Below, piece after piece: positions 1 through 7,740 of a stretch of DNA of 64,000 bases. Position 1 is the first letter of the stretch; each line of letters opens with the position of its first letter. Source of the DNA: Pygmaiobacter massiliensis (lineage in GTDB: Bacteria > Bacillota > Clostridia > Oscillospirales > Ruminococcaceae); assembly GCA_022778585.1 (NCBI GenBank), contig JALFTI010000011.1, positions 39,409 through 103,408 on the forward strand, read 5' to 3'. The translations under genes were made by a program, and so were the position numbers. Below the pieces are notes generated by a model that was not told the origin of the DNA, did not search any database, and worked only from the letters and a program-made list of their open reading frames with translations.

Positions 1-101
1 TTGCCGGCGCTTTCGGCGCCTTCCCGAAACGCTTTCACCAGGGCGGCAGTATTTCCGTTTTTACGAGGGCTGCCGTTTAATACCACAATTTTTTTGCTCA
101 T
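1..101 (-). CDS. NADPH-dependent FMN reductase / flavodoxin-like protein (5' part only)
   Basis: Only the first 33 codons lie in the window; the gene runs off the left edge. The product starts MSKKIVVLNGSPRKNGNT, the beta1 strand and phosphate-binding loop (GSPRKxGNT) of the FMN-binding flavodoxin fold of NADPH-dependent FMN reductases and iron-sulfur flavoproteins. The ATG at 101 follows AGAGGGG at a good distance. It lies 16 bp downstream of a second, broken flavodoxin-fold gene on the same strand, so the two probably formed an operon divergent from the hxlR-type gene. Substrate cannot be told from this fragment. Confidence 0.8.
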   Translation of the reverse strand, partial: MSKKIVVLNGSPRKNGNTAALVKAFREGAESAG

Positions 102-117
102 TTGTAACCCCTCTTTC

Positions 118-664
118 TTACATTTTTTCTGCACAGGCGGCCGCCTGTGCAGAGTCGTCGGTTTCATCCATCTCTTCCGCGTGCAGCACGCCCGGCACCA
201 GCACTCAGCCCACCATCCTCCAGCCGGCTGGTGCGGCTGTGCGCTCTATGGGAATGCACACGCCGTCAAATACCGTAAGGCCGTTTTCCGCGCAGCAGGC
301 AATCAGCGCACATTCTTTATCTGCAATTTTTTTGGCGCCCGCCACCATGGCGTAAATACGGTCTATTCCCCCTTTTATTTGGGCAGAAATGGAATACCAG
401 TAAACCGGCATGGTGAAAACCACCACATCGGCCGCTAAAATAGCCGGGGCTATCTGGTTAAAAGCGTCATCAAAAGAACAGGCCTTGCCCGTTTGGCAGC
501 AGGTTTCGCAGGCATGGCAGCCGCCAATTTTCATCATGGCGGCGTCAAAACGGGTTACCGTATGCCCTTTGGCCTGGGCCGCCTTAATAAATGCCTGCGT
601 CATGGCAAAGCTGTTTTGTATTTTTTCGGGGGCTTGCGGTAAGAACCACAACCTTTTTTCCCAT
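118..664 (-). pseudogene. flavodoxin family protein, broken by a frameshift and an in-frame TGA
   Basis: A strong ribosome site (GGGAGGAG) precedes ATG at 664, which begins MGKKVVVLTASPRKNT, a normal flavodoxin FMN loop. The frame is lost next to the A-runs at 614-626. It resumes one base off as NSFAMTQAF and continues through the typical GGCHACETC cysteine segment, FTMPVYWYSISAQIKGGIDRIY and IPIERTAAPAGWRMVG. A TGA at 205-207 then interrupts the same frame; 28 further sense codons follow (VLVPGVLHAEEMDET...) to a TAA at 118. The complete product would be about 181 residues, normal for the family. Two independent lesions favour a decaying gene over a sequencing error, though the A-run shift alone could be either. 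Confidence 0.75.
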
Positions 665-689
665 TTTAATCTCCTCCCTTTTGGTGTAA

Positions 690-718
690 TTGACTTTGGC
701 TGATGCCTACAGTAAAAT
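690..718 (+). promoter_or_regulatory. putative sigma-A promoter of the HxlR-type regulator gene
   Basis: TTGACT (690-695), 17-bp spacer, TAAAAT (713-718), reading toward the regulator ATG at 808. It implies a leader of about 85 nt. Confidence 0.5.
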
Positions 719-744
719 TATAGCAAGTATGGGTATACAAACAA
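717..744 (-). promoter_or_regulatory. putative promoter of the flavodoxin genes, overlapping the divergent regulator promoter
   Basis: On the minus strand TTGTTT (744-739), 16-bp spacer, TATAAT (722-717). Its -10 box overlaps the -10 box of the plus-strand promoter, so the two start sites should compete. AAGTAT (725-730) and ATACTT (764-769) form a wide inverted pair around this region and could be regulator half-sites. Confidence 0.45.
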
Positions 745-807
745 GTACGCACATAAAGGTGCAATACTTACTTATTGGTTTTATACTTACAAAAAGGAGA
801 GTACAAC

Positions 808-1140
808 ATGCAAGAGCGCTGCATTGCGAAGGAAACCCTTGGCACCACCGGGTTCAGCTACACCCTTTCGCTGATTAACGGCAAGTATAAAATGACCATT
901 CTGTATACCTTAATGGAATTTGGCGTGGTGCGCTTTAATGAGATGAAAAAGTATATTGGGGGCATTTCGTATAAAACTTTAAGCGCAACCTTAAAGGAGC
1001 TGGAAGCCGATCAGCTGATCCACCGGGAGGAATATCCGCAGATTCCCCCCAAGGTGGAATACAGCCTGACGGCAAGGGGCCAATCGCTGATTCCCATTTT
1101 GGACGCCATGTGCGAATGGGGCGAGCAAAACCGGTTATAA
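808..1140 (+). CDS. HxlR family winged-helix transcriptional regulator
   Basis: The 110-residue product is a single winged-helix domain of normal HxlR length. Residues 1-15 hold the conserved N-terminal cysteine (MQERCIAKE), followed by the GKYKMTILYTL helix, RFNEMKKYIGGIS, KTLSATLKELEADQLI (recognition helix) and a basic wing ending VEYSLTARG. ATG 808 was chosen because AAAAGGAG lies just upstream; an in-frame start at 775 has none. HxlR proteins often use the N-terminal cysteine to sense oxidants, disulfides or aldehydes and control a divergent oxidoreductase, which fits the divergent flavodoxin genes here. The signal is inference. Confidence 0.88.
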   Translation: MQERCIAKETLGTTGFSYTLSLINGKYKMTILYTLMEFGVVRFNEMKKYIGGISYKTLSATLKELEADQLIHREEYPQIPPKVEYSLTARGQSLIPILDAMCEWGEQNRL

Positions 1141-1263
1141 AAAGCGGCCCGCAACCTCCCGTTTTGTTTTGGGCAAAAGCCTTTGCAAAAGGGCAGCCCG
1201 CTTATGGCAGCAAAGCCGGCAGGGCAGGGAAGGCTTTGGCCGAAAGGCGCTTTCTTAGCAGGC

Positions 1264-1305
1264 AAAAACGCCGTGTTCTTTTAAAAAAAGAACACGGCGT
1301 TTTTT
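1264..1305. terminator. rho-independent terminator (bidirectional)
   Basis: Perfect stem AACGCCGTGTTCTTT / AAAGAACACGGCGTT with A- and T-runs on both sides. It sits between the convergent regulator gene and spoIVA, so it can stop both. Confidence 0.85.
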
Positions 1306-1360
1306 GCGTTTGGGGCAAAGGGCGGCGTTTAAACCGGTGCGGGTGCCGGCGGCAAAAACA

Positions 1361-2836
1361 TTACAAAATAATGCAAATAAGCCCCTGGCAGCCCTCGTTA
1401 ATTACCCGCTCCAGCGTTTCCTGCAGTTTCAGCCTTGCTTCCTGCGGCATGTGCAGAAGCTTGCCCTGCAGCCCTTCGTTTACCAGTTCGTGCAGGCTTT
1501 TGCCAAAAATGTTCGACTCCCAAATGCGAATCGGGTCTTCCTCAAAATCATCCAGAAGGCTGCGCACCAAATCTTCCGATTGCTTTTCGCTGCCCACAAT
1601 GGGGCTCAGTTCGGTGGTAATGTTGGTTTTCAGCATTTGAATGGAGGGGGCGCTGGCCCGCAGGCGTACCCCGTACCGGCCGGCCTGCTTTACAATTTGG
1701 GGTTCTTCCAGCTTCAATTCGTCAATGGTGGGCATAACAATGCCGTAACCGGTGGCTTCCACCTGCTGCATGGCGTCGCGGAATTTTTCGTATTCGCGCT
1801 TGGCCTGGGCCAGTTCCAGCACGCAGGGCAGCAGGCTGGCTTCGTCTTGTACCGCAAGGCCGGTGGTTTCGGCCAAAACCCGGTAAAACTGCTGCGGCTG
1901 CAAACAAACCTCTACCTTTGCCGTGCCGCAGGAAAGGTCGGCCGCAGTGACCTGCGCGCCGGTAATGTACGCACTTTCCGGCAGGCTGGCGCTTTGCAGG
2001 TCCCGCACCCGGCCCACCCGGTCGGCAAAGCTGCGCACCGCGGCGTATACATCCTGCCGCAGCCAGTGGTCCGGCTGCAGCATGGTAACCCAGCGGGGCA
2101 TATAAAAGCTAAGCTCGGTAAGCGGAAATTCGTACAGCACGCTGCGCATAATGGCCAGAATATCCTGGGAGTCAAGCTCCGGGCAGCTTACCGGCAAAAC
2201 CGGCACGCCATACTGGCCGGAAAGCTTTTGGGAAAGCTCCACACTTTGGCTTGCCTTGGGCGAAACACAGTTTAAAAGCACTGCAAACGGCTTGCCCGAA
2301 GCCTTCATTTCGCCAATTACCCGGCTTTCCGCCTCTTCGTAGGCGGCGCGGGGCAGGTCGCTTATGCTGCCGTCGGTGGTAATGCACAGCCCAATGGTGG
2401 CGTGTTCGGTAATTACCCGGCGGGTGCCGGTTTCGGCAGCCACCTCAAACGGCACCGCTTTGTCGTACCAGGGGCTTTTTACCATGCGGGGCTGCTCATC
2501 CTCCTGGGTGCCCATGGCCCCTTTTACCAGGTAACCCACACAGTCTACCAGCCGGGTTCTAAAACTTACATTCTCCCCAAGGTCAATCTGCACGGCCTGT
2601 TCGGGCACAAATTTGGGTTCGGTGGTCATAACGGTGCGCCCCGCTGCCGATTGCGGCAGCTCATCCAGCGCGCGCTTGCGGGCGGTTTCGTCCTTTATGG
2701 TGGGCAGCACCAGCGTTTCCATAAACCGCTTAATAAAGGTGCTTTTGCCGGTGCGCACCGGGCCCACCACTCCAATATATACCTCGCCCCCCGTGCGGCG
2801 GGCAAGGTCCTGATAAATTTGGGTGTTCTGTTCCAT
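1361..2836 (-). CDS. spoIVA: stage IV sporulation protein A (spore coat ATPase)
   Basis: SpoIVA is the morphogenetic ATPase that polymerises on the forespore surface and forms the basement layer of the spore coat. The 491-residue product has the family's normal length. Near residue 24 is the Walker A loop GPVRTGKS, unusual in lacking the usual GxxxxGK spacing and characteristic of SpoIVA. A DCVGY switch segment follows near residue 99, and the C-terminus ends GLICIIL, matching the conserved membrane-targeting tail. It lies 12 bp downstream of the sipL-type gene on the same strand, so the two are probably co-transcribed in the mother cell under a sporulation sigma factor. No sigma-E box could be confirmed by eye. 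Confidence 0.97.
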   Translation of the reverse strand: MEQNTQIYQDLARRTGGEVYIGVVGPVRTGKSTFIKRFMETLVLPTIKDETARKRALDELPQSAAGRTVMTTEPKFVPEQAVQIDLGENVSFRTRLVDCVGYLVKGAMGTQEDEQPRMVKSPWYDKAVPFEVAAETGTRRVITEHATIGLCITTDGSISDLPRAAYEEAESRVIGEMKASGKPFAVLLNCVSPKASQSVELSQKLSGQYGVPVLPVSCPELDSQDILAIMRSVLYEFPLTELSFYMPRWVTMLQPDHWLRQDVYAAVRSFADRVGRVRDLQSASLPESAYITGAQVTAADLSCGTAKVEVCLQPQQFYRVLAETTGLAVQDEASLLPCVLELAQAKREYEKFRDAMQQVEATGYGIVMPTIDELKLEEPQIVKQAGRYGVRLRASAPSIQMLKTNITTELSPIVGSEKQSEDLVRSLLDDFEEDPIRIWESNIFGKSLHELVNEGLQGKLLHMPQEARLKLQETLERVINEGCQGLICIIL

Positions 2837-2848
2837 ACCTCTGCCTCC

Positions 2849-4363
2849 TTACTCTGCACAGGGAATTAAAAGGCGGGTGTCCTGCGAAAGAATGCCGGTT
2901 TCCACACCGCTGTCCTGCGCAATTTTGCCGGGGTCTGCGTGGTAGTGTTTGGCCACCTGGAACACATCTTCGCCAGCATGCCCGTAGTAGATGCGCAAAG
3001 CAGCGCCGTCCGATTGCTTTTCCAGGGGGGCACTGCAGCTGATCGCCTGCAAAAGCTCGGTGCGCTTTTTGCGGCTGACGGTGCCCGAAAGCAAAATGGA
3101 AATTTCGCAGCTGGCCTGCGCGCCGCTTTTGTGGGCGTGGGCCTGGCCAAACAGCGCGCAAACCTGTGCGGTAACGGCGCCGCAGGTTACATCGTACCGT
3201 TTGGGCAGCACATAGTCGCAGGGTTTGTCATAGCATTCCAGCTCGCCCAGCGCATTGCGGCAGATCAGGTGGGCAATGGCCCGCCCCCGAATGCTCAGTT
3301 CGCCGTTTTCGGTTACCGTTTCCACCGGCAGTACGGTGGCCATGCAGTCCACAATTGCCGCGTCCGGGTCAGGCAATGCGCCCTCTGCGGTTGCGGTAAC
3401 AGTTAAAGCAAGGCGGTCCAGCACCTGTTCGGTCAGCACGGTTTGGGTGGCGGCTTCGGTTTCGTACTGGGTGGAAAAAGCGTCATCTACCGCTACAAAC
3501 TCTTCGTTTGTGCTGGCGGTAAACTGCAAAAGCGCGCTTACGCTGGCAAGCGAACCGGCAGCGGCATCGGCCTCCATAACCGTGCAGCCCACCGGCAAAA
3601 CCTGGGCGGTGCAGATGCAGTCGTCCGGCAGAGGTTCACTGTCTAAAATTTGGCTGAAAACCAGTTCCTTTTCCGCCCGCAGTACCTCGGTGCCGGGGCC
3701 TGGACGGTACAAAACCGAAAGCTGCAGGCTGCCCTTTACCACCGCCTTGCCCGAAACCACCTTCACTTCGCTGGTGCTGCCGGTACACTGGCAGGTCAAA
3801 ATGGCCTCGGGCGGCTTTTCAAATTCCAATGTGTCCTCGGCGGTAAATTGTTTTTCGCACTGGGTTAAAATGCGGTTGGAAGAAAGCGGCAGCTGCCGGT
3901 ACTGAATGCCCGCACCCGAAAGCCCGGTAATAATCTCCTGGTGCACCTCGCCCGAAACCTGCACCCGGAACGCGAACGCGCCCTTTACATCGATCCGGCG
4001 CTGGTTGATCGCCCGCACATTCAAATATTCGGTTTCGCCGGCCACCTGCACAAAGCACGGCCCGTCGGCCGCGGCCTTCAGTTCGGCCGTTTTGGAAAAC
4101 GGCAGCTTCTGTTCCAGCGTGCAGAAGCTGCGGCTTTCTTCGCTTTGGTAGCAGATTAAAAGCCGGAAATACCCTTCCAAACTCAGCTTGCCGCCCAGCG
4201 CCTGCCGTTTCAGCACCACCGGAATGAGAAAGCTTTTTACCAGCTTGAAGATCTCCGGCTGATAGTCCGGAATCACCAGTTCGGTCTCCACCGGGGTTTC
4301 CAGCGTAAGATCACACAGCTGCTGGCGAATGTTGACCGTATCTTTTACCACCTGTAACTCCAT
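2849..4363 (-). CDS. sipL: SipL-like spore coat anchoring protein (DUF3794 + LysM)
   Basis: The 504-residue protein has an N-terminal half of DUF3794-type beta-rich repeats (from about residue 30, ELVIPDYQPEIFKLVKSF) and a second copy around residues 160-290. It ends in a LysM domain (about 455-500, YYGHAGEDVFQVAKHYHADP ... RLLIPCAE). This architecture is that of SipL, the SpoIVA-interacting protein of Clostridioides difficile, functionally equivalent to Bacillus SpoVID; LysM tethers SpoIVA at the forespore. The next gene downstream is spoIVA itself, which supports the pairing. The start at 4363 is followed directly by the conserved N-terminus MELQVVKDTVN. Confidence 0.88.
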   Translation of the reverse strand: MELQVVKDTVNIRQQLCDLTLETPVETELVIPDYQPEIFKLVKSFLIPVVLKRQALGGKLSLEGYFRLLICYQSEESRSFCTLEQKLPFSKTAELKAAADGPCFVQVAGETEYLNVRAINQRRIDVKGAFAFRVQVSGEVHQEIITGLSGAGIQYRQLPLSSNRILTQCEKQFTAEDTLEFEKPPEAILTCQCTGSTSEVKVVSGKAVVKGSLQLSVLYRPGPGTEVLRAEKELVFSQILDSEPLPDDCICTAQVLPVGCTVMEADAAAGSLASVSALLQFTASTNEEFVAVDDAFSTQYETEAATQTVLTEQVLDRLALTVTATAEGALPDPDAAIVDCMATVLPVETVTENGELSIRGRAIAHLICRNALGELECYDKPCDYVLPKRYDVTCGAVTAQVCALFGQAHAHKSGAQASCEISILLSGTVSRKKRTELLQAISCSAPLEKQSDGAALRIYYGHAGEDVFQVAKHYHADPGKIAQDSGVETGILSQDTRLLIPCAE

Positions 4364-4591
4364 ATCCTCTTCGCCCCTTTCAGCATATACCTATGCCGTT
4401 GTCCGCTTTGGTATGCCGCAAATGCGGCCTAAAAACCTTGCTGTGCACAAAATGCGGCAAAATGGACCGCTTTTTATGGCAGCTAAACGCCTGCAGGCCA
4501 AAAAAGTTTTGTTTGTCCCTGCCTTTGTGCCTGCTTTTTGGCAGGGGCAAACGGGCTATCTGCCCGGTTAAATGCGCGCCGCGCGCATGGT

Positions 4592-5131
4592 TCAGCGCGG
4601 GGCGTTTTGCGGCAAAAAGCACCCCTTTTTGGCCTGGCACACCGGGCACTGTTCCGGCGCAGCTGCGCTAAACAGGGTGTGGCCGCAGTTTTGGCAGATC
4701 CAAAATACCGATTGCTTGCGGCAGAATAAGGTGTCCTGCTGCAGCTGGTTTGTCATGCGCTGCAAAGCAACCTCCTGCGCTTTGGCAATGCGGGAAAGGT
4801 TGTCGGCAAGTTCGGCCAGCTGCAAAAAGTTTTCTTCCCGCGCGGTGCGGGCCAGCACGGGGTACTCCTCGCGCCAGGCCCGCCGGCGCCGGGCGGCGGC
4901 CTGCTGCAAATACCAGGCGGTGTCTGCCGGGGTATTCTGCAAAAGCCAGCCAAGCCACAGCCCGGCGTGGGCCTGTTCCTGGCCGGCAACCCGGCTTAAA
5001 AGCGCCTGGGCCGGCACAATGTTTTCCTGGCAGGCAGCTGCCGCACCAAGCTGGCACAAAGCCGCGCTTTGCAGCGCCTGGGCCCAGGCGGCGCCAAGCA
5101 GGCGATAGGTCTGGCTGTGTTCAAATTCCAT
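4592..5131 (-). CDS. rubrerythrin-like protein with degenerate di-iron site
   Basis: The 179-residue product has a helical ferritin-like body and a C-terminal rubredoxin-type zinc/iron ribbon (ICQNCG ... EQCPVCQ, about residues 143-163), the two-domain layout of rubrerythrin, a peroxide reductase of anaerobes. Several ligands expected in the di-iron centre are missing: the first helix has WAQALQSA where a glutamate is expected, and the last has KAQEVALQRM where the E-x-x-H histidine would be. QEQAHA and AREENF keep partial signatures. It may be a redox-inactive or structural relative. ATG 5131 is preceded by AGAAAGGAAGG. It stands alone upstream of the spo genes; 228 bp of non-coding DNA separates it from sipL. 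Confidence 0.7.
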   Translation of the reverse strand: MEFEHSQTYRLLGAAWAQALQSAALCQLGAAAACQENIVPAQALLSRVAGQEQAHAGLWLGWLLQNTPADTAWYLQQAAARRRRAWREEYPVLARTAREENFLQLAELADNLSRIAKAQEVALQRMTNQLQQDTLFCRKQSVFWICQNCGHTLFSAAAPEQCPVCQAKKGCFLPQNAPR

Positions 5132-5448
5132 ACATGCATCCTTCCTTTCTGGTTTATGCGTTTATGCGCACTGCATAAACAAAACACGCACCTTACCCAC
5201 CGCCCGGGCAAAAGGTTTATGCGTGGGCTTTTTGTCCGGCACGGCCTTACCCGCCTGCACACTTACCGACAGGCGGTTTTAAAAGCGGCGGCAAAGCGCC
5301 GGGGCGGTATGGCCTTTTTTATATGTATGCGGCAATCTGCTTAGGCAAAACTTGCCCGGGCCTTTCCTTTGGCAAGAACACCCCACCCGGCGCACCGCTA
5401 TACTGGTAATAGCGGCCCTGGGCCGCCCAACAAAAGGAGGGTGCATAC
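5132..5448. other. intergenic, divergent spacer
   Basis: No gene seen. Several copies of TTTATGCG occur near 5155-5230. TATACT at 5399-5404 could serve the ZIP gene, but no well-spaced -35 box was found. Confidence 0.5.
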
Positions 5449-6225
5449 ATGCTGAAACTGCAATTGCTTTACGCACTGCTGGGCACGGGAGGAATGTTTT
5501 TGGCCACCTGTGCCGGCGCTGCCATGGTGTTTTTGTTCTGGCGCAGCTTTTCCTGCCAAAGCGGGCAGGTATTTATGGGGTTTTCGGCCGGGGTTATGCT
5601 GGCAGCGGGGGTGTGGTCGCTGCTTTTGCCGGCTATGGAGCGGCTAAACGGAGATAAAATGGCCATGTTTTGGCTGGTGGGTGGCGGCTTTTTATTGGGT
5701 GGCAGTTTTTTGTGGCTGATGGACCGGCTTTCGGCCCGGCTTTTGCCCCAAAGCTTGCAGCCGGGGCAGAACACCGCGCTTTTGGTGCTTGCCATAACGC
5801 TGCACAACCTGCCCGAGGGCATGGCGGTGGGGCTTAGCTTTGCGGTGGCCGCCGCCCAAAACGAACCGGCCGATCTGGCCGCCGCTTTTGTGCTGGCCCT
5901 GGGCATGAGCTTGCAGAACTTTCCCGAAGGGGCGGCGGTCAGCCTGCCGCTGCGCAGCCAGGGCATGGGCGCAGGCAAGGCGTTTGGTTTGGGGGTGCTT
6001 TCCGGCGCGGTGGAACCGCTTTTTGGGCTGGTGGCGGTTTTGGCAGCCGGCAGCATAGCGGGGGCTATGCCGCTGGTTTTAAGCTTTGCGGCGGGGGCTA
6101 TGGTGTATGTGGTGGCGCAGGAGATGATTCCCCAGGCCACCAGTGCGCCCCATGCCCAGGCGGGTGTGGCCAGTATTCTGGTAGGGTTTTGGCTTATGAT
6201 GCTGCTGGATGCGCTGCTTGGCTGA
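5449..6225 (+). CDS. ZIP family divalent metal transporter
   Basis: The 258-residue protein has about eight hydrophobic segments and the two hallmark ZIP motifs: HNLPEGMAVG (helix IV, near residue 122) and QNFPEGAAVS (helix V, near residue 160; the usual histidine is replaced by Q). These form the binuclear metal site; family members import Zn2+ and sometimes Fe2+ or Mn2+. The length and the gufA-like absence of a long His-rich loop match bacterial ZIPs. AAAGGAGG precedes ATG 5449. It is monocistronic: a strong terminator follows directly. Confidence 0.93.
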   Translation: MLKLQLLYALLGTGGMFLATCAGAAMVFLFWRSFSCQSGQVFMGFSAGVMLAAGVWSLLLPAMERLNGDKMAMFWLVGGGFLLGGSFLWLMDRLSARLLPQSLQPGQNTALLVLAITLHNLPEGMAVGLSFAVAAAQNEPADLAAAFVLALGMSLQNFPEGAAVSLPLRSQGMGAGKAFGLGVLSGAVEPLFGLVAVLAAGSIAGAMPLVLSFAAGAMVYVVAQEMIPQATSAPHAQAGVASILVGFWLMMLLDALLG

Positions 6226-6230
6226 AAAAT

Positions 6231-6274
6231 TGCCCCGGTAGGCTTTAAAAAAAGCCTGCCGGGGCAGTTTTTTT
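6231..6274 (+). terminator. rho-independent terminator of the ZIP gene
   Basis: Stem TGCCCCGGTAGGCTTT / AAAGCCTGCCGGGGCA closed by a short A loop and followed by a T-run, starting 5 bp after the stop codon. Confidence 0.88.
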
Positions 6275-6446
6275 GTGCGGCAAAAGGCGGCGGTGCAAAA
6301 AAAGAAAGCGCGCTTTGCTGGTTCTTCGCTTTTTCACGCTTTAATAGCCGCAAAAGGGCTGGCAGGCTTTTTTATGCTGGCTTTTTCGCTTTTTGCGGGC
6401 AGCTGCTTTCCATGCCATGGTGCTTATACCATATGAGGGCGCAGTA

Positions 6447-6455
6447 TGGTATAAT
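6447..6455 (+). promoter_or_regulatory. extended -10 element
   Basis: TGGTATAAT with the TG dinucleotide of extended -10 promoters; no good -35 box. It lies about 320 bp upstream of the next gene. Confidence 0.35.
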
Positions 6456-6545
6456 GGCCCAAAGCGGCTATGATCTTTTTCTTTTTAGGCAGGTTTTTTC
6501 GCCCCCTTTGCGGGCGAAAACCATGGCGGTTTATCGCTGCCGGCA

Positions 6546-6554
6546 TGGTATAAT
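6546..6554 (+). promoter_or_regulatory. extended -10 promoter for the CCG-domain gene
   Basis: A second TGGTATAAT in the context CATGGTATAAT, oriented toward the gene starting at 6774. The leader would be about 215 nt. Confidence 0.45.
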
Positions 6555-6773
6555 AAAAAACAACGAAAAAGGTGCGCTATGGCGCAGCGGGCCGCGGGGC
6601 AGAGCCTTCCTGTGCTTGCAAAATAAGCCGCCCCTTGCAAAAGCGCGGGCAGGTTTTTGCCCCTTTGCCGCAAGGGGCAAAAGGGGGCAAAGGCCCACAG
6701 CCGGTTTTATAGCCCATACAGTAAAAGCGCCGCGCTTTTGCCCGGTGGCAGGGCGTGTTTTAAGGAGGAAAAA

Positions 6774-7466
6774 ATGGCAATACCCAGTATTGCGGTAAAA
6801 GAAATAGACCTTGACCGGTGCTATTTTAACCCCGGCTGTGCCGCAAGTTTGTATAAGCCCCAGCTGCCGCAGCTTATGCTAAAGCTGCTTTGGCAGCATT
6901 TTGGCCCGGTTCAGCTTCACAGTATTTGCTGCCACCACAACCCAAACCTTCCCAAGGGCAGCACCATTATCAACAACTGTGCCGGCTGCGACAGGCGGTT
7001 TCGCAGTTTGTACCCGGGCATTCGCACCATAAGCTATTGGGAGGTGCTGGACAGCCTGCCCGACCTTTCGCTGCCGGATTATTCCGGCCTGACCGTGTCG
7101 GTGCAGGACTCCTGCTCCTACCGGCAAAAGCCGCAGGTGCACCGGGCGGTGCGCAGCCTTCTGCGCAAAATGCAGATCGAAATTGTGGAAAGTGCCTTCA
7201 GCGGGGAGCATTCCATCTGTTGCGGCGATAATTTTTACCCTTACCTGCCTGCAGAGCAGGTGGCCAATCTGCAAAAGCGCCGGGCCGACCAAATGCCCTG
7301 CGACGATGTGGTGGTTTATTGTGTCAGTTGTGTGCGCTCCATGACAGTGGGGGGCAAGCGGGCGCATTATCTGCCGGACCTTTTGTTCCAAAAGCAAACC
7401 TGGCCCATCCGCGCAAGCCTGGCCGATTACCATGGCCTGCTGCAGCGGTATATTGACAGCCACTGA
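6774..7466 (+). CDS. CCG-domain (HdrB-like) Fe-S binding protein
   Basis: The 230-residue product resembles heterodisulfide reductase subunit B / LutA-type CCG proteins, which bind a non-cubane Fe-S cluster and handle thiol or lactate-type redox chemistry. Cysteine groups are visible at FNPGCAASLY (about 20), ICCHHNP (48), CAGCDRR (65), QDSCSYR (105), SICCGDN (143) and VVYCVSCVRSM (175). ATG 6774 follows TAAGGAGG. It is monocistronic and not next to hdrA/C or lutBC, so the partner is unknown; it may act alone as a disulfide or glycolate-type reductase. The domain assignment is firm, the substrate is not. Confidence 0.72.
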   Translation: MAIPSIAVKEIDLDRCYFNPGCAASLYKPQLPQLMLKLLWQHFGPVQLHSICCHHNPNLPKGSTIINNCAGCDRRFRSLYPGIRTISYWEVLDSLPDLSLPDYSGLTVSVQDSCSYRQKPQVHRAVRSLLRKMQIEIVESAFSGEHSICCGDNFYPYLPAEQVANLQKRRADQMPCDDVVVYCVSCVRSMTVGGKRAHYLPDLLFQKQTWPIRASLADYHGLLQRYIDSH

Positions 7467-7650
7467 AAATTTTTTATAAAAAAGGCGTTGGCACAGTTAG
7501 CCCTTGCCGCCGCTGCCCTGCAGATAAGCCCCAGACGACAAAAAGGCTAAAGGGCAGCTTTGCCGGCCTTTGCCCCAAAAGGTGCCTGCTTGCAAAAATA
7601 TATGCGTTTTGTGCAAACAGCGCGTTCATGCTGCCGCAAAGGTAAAATAA

Positions 7651-7690
7651 AACCACAAAAACCGGCCAGCAAGGCCGGTTTTTGTGGTTT
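7651..7690 (+). terminator. strong hairpin, probable terminator
   Basis: Stem AACCACAAAAACCGGCC / GGCCGGTTTTTGTGGTT with a 5-nt loop, between the CCG gene and the broken kinase gene. The embedded A5/T5 runs allow termination in either direction. Confidence 0.65.
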
Positions 7691-7740
7691 AAAGGCTTTT
7701 TTAATGGCACAGGGCTTTGGCCCAGCTTTGCGGTGGAAGA

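Larger units (their letters stand above)
6226..6773. other. intergenic with terminator and two extended -10 elements
   Basis: Apart from the ZIP terminator and two TGGTATAAT elements no gene was found; reading frames here lack ribosome sites and family motifs. Confidence 0.5.
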
